Assembly: GCA_014529385.2 (NCBI GenBank)
Contig: CM043968.1
Coordinates: 27,657,013-27,721,012 of the forward strand
DNA from: Adiantum capillus-veneris
Taxonomy: Eukaryota > Streptophyta > Polypodiopsida > Polypodiales > Pteridaceae
Length of the DNA: 64,000 nucleotides
Direction: 5' to 3'
The notes below the pieces were generated by a model, which ran no database searches, was not told the origin of the DNA, and saw only the letters and a list, made by a program, of their open reading frames with translations. Of the stretch, positions 46,688 through 57,712 are shown in pieces (within the stretch, counting starts at the first letter, position 1; the number at the start of each line of letters is the position of its first letter). The position numbers and the translations under genes are program-made.

Positions 46688-46870
46688 CACTATAACAAAA
46701 AAAGGTGTTACAGACGTATATAGCGACGCTTAACGTCGCTATATGCGTCCCTGTGAAACTATCGCAAAGAGCGTCGATATAGGCGTGGAAAGGGTTTATT
46801 GGCGACGCAGATAGTGACGCGTATATAGACGCTTATATAGACGCAGATAGCGACGCGGATATCGACGACC
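46688..46870. repeat. CACTA terminus and subterminal repeats
   Basis: CACTATAACAAAAAAAGGTG begins here. Over the next 180 bases, GCGACGC, TATAGCGACGC and TATAGACGC recur in both orientations, including TAGCGACGCTTAACGTCGCTA, a near-palindrome. In En/Spm such repeats bind the element's own TNPA protein. A pair of 20-bp inverted words (CTTGGGCAGAGGACAGGTAG, one mate about 46955-46974) lies just inside. Confidence 0.8.
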
Positions 46871-47119
46871 ATAACAGAAAAAAAAAATCTTGGGCAGAGG
46901 ACAGGTAGCCTGGCCTGTGCCCAGTGAAAAGATGGAAACAGCCACCACAGCCAAACTTCCTGCCCTCTGCCCAAGAAAGCGAGCAGCACCAAAATCAACC
47001 GTGCTCCCGTAGAAATTTTGACAGAGTTCCCTTCGTTTTTACATAAACTTTTCAGAAAAAAAATATCATGTATATACCTCCTACATGCTATCCATGTAGG
47101 ATCTCACATGAGATTTAAG

Positions 47120-47375
47120 GCCAATGACCATAACGAACCATAACCATAACTTAAAACCATAACCAACCAATATAACCACTTTGATCATAACCAGAAACAA
47201 AATTAACAATAACCATAAGAATAACCAGAAAGTTAAACATAACCATAAACAAAACCTGAACCATAACTATGTCTATACAAGAATAGGAGAAATAACCATG
47301 TCTATACAATGACAATGACAATAACCATAACCATAAAGAAAACAATAACTGTCTGAACAATAATCATAACCATAT
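47120..47375. repeat. Degenerate AACCATAA minisatellite
   Basis: ATAACCATAACC-type words recur over about 250 bp downstream of the TNP1-like gene, inside the CACTA element. Confidence 0.75.
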
Positions 47376-47572
47376 ATATATATATGTCTATACAAAAGGA
47401 GACACAGAAGCGTGTCTGTGTCTCACAAAGCATATATATGAAATCCGGTCCACTAATGACTAGGCGTCACAACTTGCACATAGGACAACTCACAAAATTA
47501 GTATTGATATTACTTCACATATACTTACTTAATTAAATCAACTCACACATATTAACGTCTCACCTCAAGCGA

Positions 47573-48560
47573 TCAGCGAGACTGTAAGGCCGCCCAGTCT
47601 ACAGGCTCTCCTAAAGCATCAAGATCATTCAATACTTCATAGATGCCTCTGCGATATCCATTTGACTCCTCCTGACGTGTGGGGACTCGATGCATCGAAA
47701 GATTCTGCATTTATACAAAAATTAGAGTAATAAGAATACATGATTCGTCGCGTTTTAAAAAACGCCATAGTTAAGATTGGATTAGACACTCACAAACTCA
47801 TAGCAAAAGGTGTCGAAGCCTCCATTGCCAAGATGAGATGTCCCCCTGGTCATCTGTCGTATCTGCGCGGCCTCACGCTGCTGTCTAAACCGCGTGGCCG
47901 CTGTCCGCTCATCCTCCCTGATTTGCAGCCACGTCTCATGTGGGACACCCGAAAGCTTCGGCGAGCCGGTCCTGAAAGCCTTCCGAGCTGCATCTCGTCG
48001 ATGTTTCATGGTGTCCTGTGCAACACCCTTGATCCACCTCCTCGGAACAACGTCAGAACCCGGAGCAGGCTGGTAATCTCTCAGGATGGTCTCCACTATG
48101 TAATTGACTTTGTCCTTTTCCTGCTGATCCCAAGACGTCAGAATGTTGGTTGAAAACTGTAGCTCCGCGAGCTGGCGAATCTGCTGTCTCATCTCAATCC
48201 CAACTCTATCCATGTCAACAGAACCATCTGGCCGTACAGTATAGAGCTTGGAGGCACTAGGATCGTATGCCCCCCAAGGTGTCCGAGGTGTGCCAAGAGG
48301 TGTGTCGAGAGGTGTGCCTAGGTAGAACGGAGGTCGTGAGCGAGGAGGGGTCGAAGCATCTGTGGACCCTCCTCCACAGCAGCCACCACCTCCACCTGAC
48401 GATCGCCGAGATCGGCGAGTGCGCCTGTGCTACGAAGATGAGGACGTACCCGCCTCTGGCCCACCCCTAGGTGTCGAAGCAGGCGTCGTACCCATAGGCG
48501 TCCCCCCCCCCATACGTGTCCCCCCCCTAAGCGTCGGACCCTCGGGTGTGAAGCTCGGAG
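47573..48560 (-). CDS. TNP1-like protein of the CACTA element (plant transposase, Ptta/En/Spm type)
   Basis: The main exon (about 48560 to 47794) starts with a Pro/Gly/Thr-rich region, then SKLYTVRPDGSVDMDRVG, a helical segment and WLQIREDERTAATRFRQQRE. It ends with RGTSHLGNGGFDTF, the G-rich block typical of En/Spm TNP1-like (Transposase_24) proteins. A clean intron (GTGAGTG donor at 47793, ATGCAG acceptor ending at 47705) joins in phase to a final exon 47704-47573. That exon encodes 43 residues ending GEPVDWAALQSR and a TGA. No stops interrupt it, so this gene may be intact from about 48560; the true start is uncertain. In CACTA elements the TNP1/TNPA class binds subterminal repeats such as those at 46688-46870. 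Confidence 0.7.
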
Positions 48561-49490
48561 GCGTAGTACCCATGCCTCTGGCTACCCATTACTGAGAAGC
48601 CTCTGCCATCTGAGAAGGCGTCATCCGTGTAACGAAGCCCATGAATGCATCTGCACTCATAGAAGCGGGATCTGGAAACTGGTCTGCCACACTAAAGTCT
48701 TGCACAAAGAAAGTAAAATAAAACGTCAGAACACAATTGTTTAATTTAATTTTAAGCTTAATTTTAAATCAACGTCTTCACACAAACACTTATAGGCCTA
48801 GGCCTCGACCAGTGAGGCATCATCGATAAGATCTTGCACCGTTTCATCGTCTATCTCTAATTACAAACATAACTCTGCCCCAACTCGTTCTGGCAGATTG
48901 TCTTCATCCATTGCATCTTCATCTACAAGTGTCAATTCTGGCTCGTCTGCGTCATCCCTCGTATATCTATTAGCTTCCTTTGCCATACCTTCGTCCATCT
49001 CATCTAATGTCACAATAGTATGGATGTCATCTGACTGACTTTCCTCCAGGAGATCTTGCCCTTCAAATACTTGTTTATTTCTTGGAGCAACCTGAACCAC
49101 AAACCACCATTGTCGCTCTCGAGGGTTCGGTACAAAGACCACTTGCTCGCAATGTTCGAGGAGAGCAAATGTGTCGCTCGCATCTGTCCAAACCTTTGTA
49201 GAATCTATTTGCACAAGTTTGTTTCCATCTCTGCGTACCGTTGCATTGCGACTAGAAGTAATCACCTTGAACCACTTCACATCCAACAAAAACATCTCAA
49301 ACCGCCTGAAGCTTACTTTCAGGATATCTGACACCAGACCACGGTAATATAGGTTGCTAGTGCTCTCATTTGTGTCTCTGACACTAGCCTTGCTCTTTTG
49401 CATGAAACTAACCATTACCCCACTATCAAACGTGTTTCTTCTGCTGTCAATTTGTTGTGTTCTGAAATGCTTTCCATGCGACCACAGTGC

Positions 49491-49811
49491 TGTAAAGAAA
49501 GAGGATGCAAGAGAGCTACACAAGACAAGCACAAAGCACACAGAGATGGAAAGCTTCTTCTTCTTCTCCTAGAAAAGAGAGTACAAAATGACTAAGTGCT
49601 AAAACTGAAAAGTAGCACATATGTACATGCGGTCACTAAGTGTGAACTCGCTAGAAGCGTACTAGGCTGGCACTATAAGTGTAGTCCAGCTGTAGAATCA
49701 CTGGCAGAGATCCTCCGTGTCGGTCACCTAACGCACCAGTGAGTAAATGTCGTAAGCGGCCAAGACCCGTAGTGGATGCCAGCTCAAGATGTAGAGCTCG
49801 ACATCTCAACA
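49491..49811 (-). repeat. 3' LTR of the copia element
   Basis: 321 bp, TGTAAAGAAAG to CTCAACA on the plus strand. The polypurine tract lies just inside it, at about 49812-49821. Confidence 0.95.
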
Positions 49812-52800
49812 CTCCCCCTCGAGCTCTGCATGTCGCAGAGTCCAAGCATAGTCCGGAAATGTCGAAGCTTCTCATCTCCGAGGGCCTTGGTAAAGATATC
49901 CGCTATCTGCTCCTCTGTGCTGACGTAGACCAAGTCGATGTCGCCCGCCAACACTCGCTCTCGAACGTAGTGGTAATGGACCTCTATGTGCTTTGTCCTG
50001 GCATGGAACACTAGGTTCCTAGCCAACTGCATGCTGCTGAGGTTGTCACAATGGATGACAATCTACTGGTCCACCTGCACTCCCAAGTCCTCAAGTAATG
50101 TGCGTAGCCAAGCTACCTCGCACGCCGCAACTGCTACACCTCTGTACTCGGCCTCTGTGCTCGATAAAGCAACTGTAGGCTGCTTTTTGCTGCTCCAAGT
50201 AACAGTAGCACTCCCAAAAGAGAACATGAAGCCACTTGTAGATCTCCTATCAACAATACTACCTGCTCAATCTACATCTGTATACCCATACAATGCTAAT
50301 GGCACATCTGCTACATAGAACAATTCGTAGTCAAGAGTCCCTTGCACATACCGAAGTGTGTGTCGTACTCCATCCAAATGTGGCTTCCTCGGAAGCTGCA
50401 TGAACTGACTCTCCAAGCCTACTATATAGCTCAAGTCTGGCCTCGTGATAGTCAAGTAGATTAGACTACCCACAATCTTCCTGTACATCTTGACATCCTC
50501 AACAACATCACCCTTCTCTGAACTCAGCTTTGCGTTCACATCCAAGGGAATAGAAATTGGCTTACAATCAGCCATACCATACTTTGACAACATGTCCAAA
50601 GCATACTGTCTCTGTGACAACCATACGCCTTCTGGAGTCCTAATCACCTCAATGCCAAGAAAGTAGCGCAACTCGCCCAAATCTTTCATTTCAAACTCCT
50701 GTTTGAGAAGACCCTTCACATGGTCAATCTCCATAGCATTGTCACCCACAATAATAAGGTCATCTACATATATGGTAATGACCACAATCCCCACATCACT
50801 CTCACGTACATAGAGTGAATGATCAGCATGAGCTCTCCTAAACCCAATACTGAGAAGATACTTGGCAATCCTGTCATACCATGCTCTAGAGCCCTGCTTC
50901 AAACCATACAAAGCTTTGAGAAGTCTGCATACATAATCTGGGTAACTTGGATCGACATAACCAGGTGGCTCATCCATATACACTTCCTCTTGCAACTCAC
51001 CATTCAAGAAGGCATTCTTTACATCCATTTGATGCATAATCCATCCTCTAGATGCAGCCACTGCTATGACAGCTCTCACAGTCATCATCTTTGCCACTGG
51101 AGCAAAGGTCTCCTCATAGTCTATGCCATACGTCTGTACATAACCCTTTGCGACCAGCTTTGCCTTGTGACGCTCAATGTTACCATCAGCCTTATGCTTA
51201 GTTTTATACACCCATTTACAGCCAATAGCTTTCTTGCCACTTGGCAATGGCACCAACTCCCATGTGTCGTTTGCTTCCAATGCAGCCATCTCTTCATTCA
51301 TTGCATCATCCCAATGCACATTTCCAACTGCATCCTCAAAACACGTGGGCTCCACATCCTGTATCACCTTAGCCATGTAGGCTTGGTGATGCGCTAGATA
51401 CCCATCATAAGTCAATTTTTGAACTGGATTTCTGATTCTCTTAGATCTACGCGGTCCTGGGTCACTCCTTTGCCCTCTAGCATCTTCTTGTACTTTCCTT
51501 ACACCAGGTGTCCTGACAGCCGGAATTCCAAATTCCTCATCAAGACTTTGTTCAGAACCATCTGAATCCATGTCTACATGTGAAAACCCTGATGATGCAT
51601 CAGCCATAAAGGGAGGTTCATCAACCTTTTCCTTTCCTTTTCGTGATACATTCCCTGTACCTAGTGGTGGAGTAACCTGTGTACGTAGTCTACCATTCCA
51701 TGGCTTCTCAACAGAGCCACGAGAAGATGACTCTTGTGGTCCACTCAAAACCTGTGACTGTGGCCTCAATTTTGTACAACCACGTCATCTTTTACATCAG
51801 CCCCAATAGTGTCATGTGCATTACTGTACCAGTTGCTCATCTCATCAAAGACTACATCTCTGCTCACTCGTAATTCTCGTGTAGTAGGATTGTAGCACCT
51901 GTATCCCTTTTGTTCAAGGGAATATCCCACAAGAATACATTTCTCTGGTTTAGGATCCAATTTCCTACGCAAATCATCTGGTCCATGCACGTAAGCTATG
52001 CAGCCAAACACTTTCAAGTGTGCCAAATCAGGCTTTATACCTGTAAACTTTTCCTCAGGCGTTACATCATGCACCGCAGCTGTAGGTGTCCTGTTCATAA
52101 TGTACACAGCTGTATTTACAGCTTCAGCCCAGAAATGATGAGGCATGTTCTTCTCATTCATCAATGCACGTGCAACCTCTCCAATCTGCCTGTTTTTCCT
52201 TTCTGCGACCCCATTCTGCTGTGGAGTATATCTGCATGTAAACTGCCTTCGTATGCCATGCATTCGCAGAAAATCTAAAAAATCATTGGAGAAGTACTCT
52301 CCCCCTCCATCTGACCTCAATGTCTTGATTTGCATATCTGTCTCCTTCTCAATCATGACTTTGAAGTCTTGAAAGTAACCAAACACTTCACTTTTGTTAC
52401 GCATGAAGTAGACCCATACTTTCCTTGTATGTTCATCAATGAAAGAGACATAATACCTGCAACCATGTATACTTGCAGTATCGGTTGGACCCCAAACATC
52501 TGTGTGCACCACCTCAAGTGGCTTTTTACATACATTGCGCTCATGTGGAAATGAGCCCTTTGACTGTTTTCCAAACTGGCATGCTGCACACACTTTATGC
52601 ATACCATCGACCTTGAATTTGGGCAAACCTTTTACAATCTGTTTTGATTGCATGCTGCGCAATCTCTGCTCATTGACATGGCCAATGCGTTTGTGCTAAA
52701 TGTCAATATCAGCCACAACACCAGTGCCCTGTGCAAATAATGCATCTTTTACCTCAGGCATGTCTACATTCAGCGTAAACATTCTGCCCACACATTTTTC

Positions 52801-54132
52801 CTCTGTGATCAGCTTACAGCCATTCTGGAAATCTTCTACATAACAGCCGTTTGGATTGAAGCGAACCTGCAAACCCTGCTCAACCATTTGTCCAACAGAA
52901 ACAAGATTCTTTGTAATGTTTGGGACATGAAGTACATCGGCTAAGTACTTTGATCTCCCACTCTTCGTATTTAGAGGTATGTCCCCTACATGAGCAATGG
53001 GGTGAGCTGTGTCATCTCCTGTCTGCACATAGCCTGACACATCTGGTTTGCGCATATCTCTAAACCACTCTCCACGAGACGCCATGTGATTAGAAGCACC
53101 TGAATCCACATACCAAACATCATCTTGGGTGGAATTCTCTACAGTCATTGTATTCATTACATGCTGCATAACAAACATGCGCTCGTTTTTTCTATCATCT
53201 GCATCTCTGCTAGTAGATGCATAGTTGCCCTGTTCTCTCTTTCCACTTGCTTTTCCCTTTGGACAGTCACGTGACATGTGACCTCTTTCACCACAAGTCC
53301 AACATTCTCTGCTATCTGCAGTATGTTGCTACCTGCTTGATCCTGCACCACGACCTCTTTGACTCCCCCTGCCTTGAGACTGGTTTCCCCTACCACCTGT
53401 ATTGTTTTGATTTGATTGACCTTCTTGAAATTGGCCCCTGCAACCCCTTGGGCCTCGACCACGACCTCTACCTCTACCTCTGTTGGAGTTAGAATAGAAG
53501 GCCTGTTCAGAATTATTTCTGCCATGATAAGAAGATGTGTCAAGGTTCTTCTCCTCAAGAATAAGCATAGAAATCAAATCTTGGAACACGGGGATGTCGT
53601 CTCTTGTATTCATGGAAGACCTGAAATGTACATACTCATCTCCTAGACCATCCAAGCATGCACGGACAATGTCATCGTCTTCCACTGAGACTTTAATAGA
53701 TCCAAGAGCCTCAATGATACTCTTGATCTTCAAGGCATAATCATTGATGGAGAGGTTATTCCTCTTAACCTGATTTAGCTCCGACTTTAGTTGAAGATTC
53801 CTGGCCTTGGTGTTCACCTCGAACACTCTGCCTAAGTTTTTCCATGCAATGGCGGGGGTTTCAGCATCCTGTAGATAGCCCATCATGCCATCTGTGATGC
53901 TCATAGAAAGCCAATACATCACTTTGCTCTGGCCTTGTTGCCAGTTTCTCAAAGCTTTTCTTTGTTCTGCTGTAGCATTTGCCTCGGGAATCTCTGATTC
54001 CTTTTCATTGTCTCCTTCTACATAGTCCCAATAACCTTTTCCTTTTAGGAAATTTGTTATTCTGAACTTCCATGCAGGGTAGTTATTTTTCTCAAGCTTC
54101 TCAGTGACAATCTCACTGAAACCGTCAGACAT
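49784..54132 (-). pseudogene. Copia gag-pol polyprotein, broken
   Basis: The ATG at 54132 opens a gag (LEKNNYPAWKFRITNFLKGK; Arg/Gly repeats; zinc knuckle CWTCGERGHMSRDC at about 53300). Protease shows WYVDSGASNHMAS. The pre-integrase zinc region and integrase follow (HKRIGHVN, CAACQFGK, VVHTDVWGP, LRSDGGGEYFS, PQQNGVAERKNR). Reverse transcriptase has MDVKNAFLNGELQEEVYM and YVDDLIIVG; RNase H has STEAEYRGVAVAACE and HIEVHYHYVRERV. TAG at 53329, TAG at 52696, a one-base shift near 51770, TGA at 50267 and TAG at 50063 break it. Each stop can be derived from CAG or TGG by one transition. Apart from these the protein is complete. Confidence 0.95.
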
Positions 54133-54432
54133 CTTGAAGCACTAAGACAAAATAGTTGCAATATGCAAAAACCTGCAAATCTGTTGAACCTGCTATCGTG
54201 GTACCTGTAACGCTTTCTACACTCAACGAGTGTCCACAATCAAGCGTACATACAACCACTGTACTTTTACAGTAAATCTCTGTGTACTGCTCTTTGGAGA
54301 CCTGTTCAGAAACTTGTACGAAAAACCCCTAAAAATTTTTTCGTTGCGCGGGGCGCCTTCGGCATCTGGTCGTGGATTGCGAACGAAGGGATTGTGATGC
54401 TCTTGCTCTCTTAGCCTCTCTTGCCTGCACCA

Positions 54433-54445
54433 GGCTCTGATACCA
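54433..54445 (-). other. Copia primer-binding site
   Basis: On the minus strand TGGTATCAGAGCC directly follows the LTR end, complementary to initiator tRNA-Met. Confidence 0.92.
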
Positions 54446-54766
54446 TGTAAAGAAAGAGAATGCAAGAGAGCTACACAAGACAAGCACAAAGCACATAGAG
54501 ATGGAAAGCTTCTTCTTCTTCTCCTAGAAAAGAGAGTACAAAATGACTAAGTGCTAAAACTGAAAAGTAGCACATATGTACATGCGGTCACTAAGTGTGA
54601 ACTCGCTAGAAGCGTACTAGGCTGGCACTATAAGTGTATTCCAGCTGTAGAATCACTGGCAGAGATCCTCCGTGTCGGTCACCTAACGCGCCAGTGAGTA
54701 AATGCCGTAAGCGGCCAAGACCCGTAGTGGATGCCAGCTCAAGATGTAGAGCTCGACATCTCAACA
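54446..54766 (-). repeat. 5' LTR of the copia element
   Basis: 321 bp, identical to 49491-49811 except for five substitutions, all transitions except one G/T. Confidence 0.95.
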
Positions 54767-55356
54767 AGTGCCATGTATGTATGATACTTCCAGTCACATC
54801 CAATAGCCAGCTCTTCTTCGTCTAGAGATATGGGTTCTCCGATCTGTCGAGCTGCTCTCACTGTCTTGTCCAACCATGCCATTGTAGGGAATTCAGGTAG
54901 AGGAGCGAGATAGTCTGGCAAGGGTAAACCTCTAGTCGTTCGACTTCGCCTGAAATCATGTCGCTCCTTATTGTGTCTCTTTCTCTTCTTCGTACCTTTC
55001 AAGCCATTTTTGTATCGGCGCTGAATTTAGTATACAGAACTTCATGATCTTTTCTCGCATGGCGTCATTCATTTTCTTCGGCACCCCTTGCCCTTGCGGC
55101 TCCTCTCCCACCAGTCTTGCATCCTCCTCATCACTCCACAGTCAAGGCATTTCTGGGTCAGAAATGGATAGAAATTCGGTCAGCAATACAAGAGACTCTT
55201 GCACCAGCCATCCTTCTGCCATGCTCCCCTCTGGACGAGCTTTTTGGCGAACAAAACCCTTAAGTGTTTTCATGAACCGCTCTAGAAAGAACATCCAACG
55301 GCAAAACCCCTTTGCCTCTTTGAGTTCCATAGTTTCTTCAACATCCAACGGCTCTC

Positions 55357-55459
55357 GCTCTTGCTATCTCTCTTTCTCTCTCTATTTTCCTATTTTCCTA
55401 TCTCTCTCTCTGTCTCGCTCTCCACTTCTCTATCTCTCTCTCTTTCTATTTCCCTATTT
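55357..55459. repeat. Imperfect CT-rich tract
   Basis: TCTCTCT and CTATTTTCCTAT words, at the junction between the CACTA remnant and the satellite array. Confidence 0.75.
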
Positions 55460-57080
55460 GACCTACGGCTTGTGTATTTGGCGTTTCTTCTATCCGTTTG
55501 ACCTACGGCTTGCCATACGCGCTCTTGATATTTCTTTAAGACTACCTAATGGACTACGGATGGTTTCAGTAGGCATAGAAGTCATTTCCGAAATCCGTTT
55601 GTATTTTTCCGTTGAAAAACGCAACCGGATTTGACCTACGGCTTGTGTATTTGGCATTAATTCAAACCCATTGACCTACTGCTTGCCATACACGCTTTTG
55701 AATTGCTTTAAGACTACTTAATGAACTACGGATGGTTTCGGTAGGCATAGAACCCATTTTCGAAGTCCGTTTTTGTTTTTCCGTAGAAAAACGCAATCCG
55801 ATTTTACCTACGGCTTGTGTATTAAGAGTTTCTTCTATCCGTTTGACCTACGGCTTGCCATACGCGCTCTTGACATTGCCTGAAGACTACCTAATCGTCT
55901 ATGGATGGTTTCAGTAGGCATAGAAGCCATTTTCGAAGTCCGTTTGCGTTTTTTCGTAGAAAAACGCAACCGGATTTGACCTATGGCTTGTGTATTTGAC
56001 GTTTCTTCTGTCCGTTTAACCTACGGCTTGCCATACACGGTCTTGACATTGCCTTAAGGCTACTTAATAGACTACGGATGGTTTCGATAGGCGTAGAATC
56101 AGTTTTCGAAGTTCGTGTGAGTTTTTCCGTAGAAAAACGCAATCGGATTTGACCTACGGCTTGTGTATTTGGCGTTTCTTCTATCCGTTTGACCTACCGC
56201 TTGCCATACGTGCTCTTGACATTGCCTAAAGACTACCTAATGGACTACGGATGGTTTCGGTAGGCATAGAATCAGTTTTCGAAGACCGTCTCCGTTTTTC
56301 CGTAGAAAAACGCAACCAGATTTGACCTACGGCTTGTGTATTTGCGTTTCTTCTGTCCGTTTGACCTACGGCTTGCCATACATGCTCTTGAAATTGCCTT
56401 AAGACTACCTAATGTACTACGGATGGTTTCGGTAGGCATAGAAGCCATTTCCAAAGTCCGTTTGCGTTTTTCCATAGAAAAACGCAACCGGATTTGACCT
56501 ACGGCTTGTGTATTTGATGTTTCTTCTATCCGTTTGACTTACAGCTTTCCATACGCGCTCTTGACATTGCTTAAAGACTACCTAATCATCTACGGATAGT
56601 TTCAGTAAGCATAGAAGCCATTTCCGAAGTCCGTTTGTATTTTTCTGTAGAAAAACGCAACCGGATTTGACCTACGGCTTGTGTATTTGACGTTTCTTCT
56701 GTCCGTTTAACCTACGGATTGCCATACACGGTCTTGACATTGCCTTAAGACTACTTAATAGACTACGGATGGTTTCGTTAGACGTAGAAGCAGTTTTCGA
56801 AGTCCGTCTGCGTTTTTTCGTAGAAAAACGCAATCAGATTTGACCTACGGCTTGTGTATTTGGCGTTTCTTCTATCCGTTTGACCTACGGCTTGCCATAC
56901 GCGCTCTTGACATTGCCTAAAGACTACCTAATGGACTAAGGATGCTTTCCATAGGCATAAAATTAGTTTCCGAAGACTGTCTGCATTTTTTCGTAGAAAA
57001 ATGCAACCGGATTTGACCTACGACTTGTGTATTTGACGTTTCTTCTATCCATTTGACCTACGGCTTGCCATACAGGCTCT
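55460..57080. repeat. 173-bp satellite array, about 9.4 units
   Basis: GACCTACGGCTTGTGTATTT or a close variant begins at 55460, 55633, 55805, 55978, 56151, 56324, 56496, 56669, 56842 and 57015, a nearly constant 173-bp period. Each unit contains a second GACCTACGGCTTG about 40 bp later and a CCGTAGAAAAACGC block. Units differ by several percent. The last unit is cut at GCTCT, where the gypsy LTR begins. Frames across the array are not genes. Confidence 0.95.
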
Positions 57081-57278
57081 TGTTAACCCTCACGGCTCAC
57101 GGACACCCCATCACCTACGACGGACGTGTATTATGTATTTGGTAGAGTCAGGTACCGGGCTTGTCGGACCAATAGGAAAAGGGTAAGAGTGATCACCGAT
57201 GAGAGGCGCACTCTAACTAGGACATTCAAGGGATTAGTTGGCTAAGCATGGGCGCCCAAGTGTGAATGGGGTGAGCTC

Positions 57279-57288
57279 ATATAAAAGC
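57279..57288 (+). promoter_or_regulatory. Likely LTR TATA box
   Basis: CATATAAAAG inside the LTR, about 200 bp after its start and 400 bp before its end, is placed as expected for the element's own promoter. Confidence 0.6.
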
Positions 57289-57383
57289 CAACTAAACCTA
57301 AAATTCACTTATTCTCTCATTTGTGCAATAGAAGAGTGCTCTTGCTCCATCTCCATCTCCATCTTCTTCTTCTTCACCTCCTC

Positions 57384-57391
57384 GTGTGTAT

Positions 57392-57450
<59 letters not shown>
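57384..57450. repeat. (GT)n(GA)n microsatellite in the LTR
   Basis: About 40 bp of GT, with two interruptions, followed by about 27 bp of GA. Confidence 0.9.
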
Positions 57451-57689
57451 TGCGATCGAGCATTGCGGTGGCACGACGGCAGTGAAGCGATTGAGCGCGA
57501 CGTAGCGGCGTCTCCTTCTTCTTCGCGGCGAGGAATCCTCCACGGCAGGAGCATAGAGCGGTGAGTGACACACCATTGCCCTCTTTTGAGCTTACTAGTT
57601 AAGCTAGTTGTGTGCTTGGAGCCCTCTATGGCTCGCACACGGTGTAACAGCAAGTCCCTTGCTTCGACAGTGCGGCAAGGAGCGCACAT

Positions 57690-57712
57690 TTTTGGCTCCG
57701 CTGCCGGGGAAT
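57690..57712 (+). other. Primer-binding site of the right-edge gypsy element
   Basis: TTTGGCTCCGCTGCCGGGGA follows the LTR, close to the TGGCGCCGTTGCCGGGGA sequence of Athila/Tat-like elements, which is complementary to an Asp or Arg tRNA 3' end. Confidence 0.75.

Larger units (their letters stand above)
49491..54766 (-). mobile_element. Ty1/copia retrotransposon with perfect target duplication
   Basis: 5276 bp with 321-bp LTRs (49491-49811 and 54446-54766) ending TG...CA, flanked on both sides by AGTGC (49486-49490 and 54767-54771). On the minus strand the order is LTR, iMet primer site, gag, protease, integrase, RT, RNase H, polypurine tract (GAGGGGGAG) and LTR, the standard copia order. 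The LTRs differ at 5 of 321 positions, so it is fairly young. Its single ORF is nevertheless broken by four stops and one frameshift. Confidence 0.97.
46688..55356 (-). mobile_element. CACTA/EnSpm element, one end present, split by copia
   Basis: The end starts CACTATAACAAAAAAAGG, very close to plant CACTA termini, and is followed by clustered AGCGACGC subterminal repeats. Minus-strand genes follow: a TNP1-like protein (47573-48560) and the C-terminal part of a TNP2-like transposase (48861-49490 plus 54767-55356). The other end, and the N-terminal TNP2 exons, are missing where CT-rich sequence and a satellite array begin at about 55357. It inserted into MITE copy 3. A copia element later inserted into the TNP2 region. 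Confidence 0.8.
48861..55356 (-). pseudogene. TNP2-like transposase C-terminus, interrupted by copia
   Basis: Minus strand, two pieces. 55356-54767 encodes a DUF4218-like region (CRWMFFLERFMKTLKGFVRQ, then KARPEGSMAEGWLVQESL), a TAG or equivalent break near 55142, and a basic stretch. It stops at IGCDWKYHTYMAL. After the copia insertion, 49485-48861 continues with HGKHFRTQQIDSRRNTFDSG, GVMVSF and a DUF4216-like region (FEMFLLDVKWFKV, KLVQIDSTKVW, EQVVFVPNPRERQWWFVVQV), then an acidic tail. DUF4218 followed by DUF4216 is the usual C-terminal order of plant TNP2 transposases. The catalytic N-terminal part is not in the window. Confidence 0.8.
57081..57688 (+). repeat. 5' LTR of the right-edge gypsy element
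   Basis: Begins TGTTAACCCTCACGG directly after the satellite and ends GAGCGCACA before the primer-binding site. It carries a (GT)n(GA)n microsatellite at 57384-57450. The boundary at the left is supported by the interruption of the satellite unit. Confidence 0.8.

Noticed and set aside
50819-51397. 192-codon plus-strand ORF
   Set aside because: Antisense shadow of the copia reverse transcriptase.
55044-55634. 196-codon plus-strand ORF
   Set aside because: It is antisense to the TNP2 DUF4218 region and continues into CT-rich DNA and the satellite.
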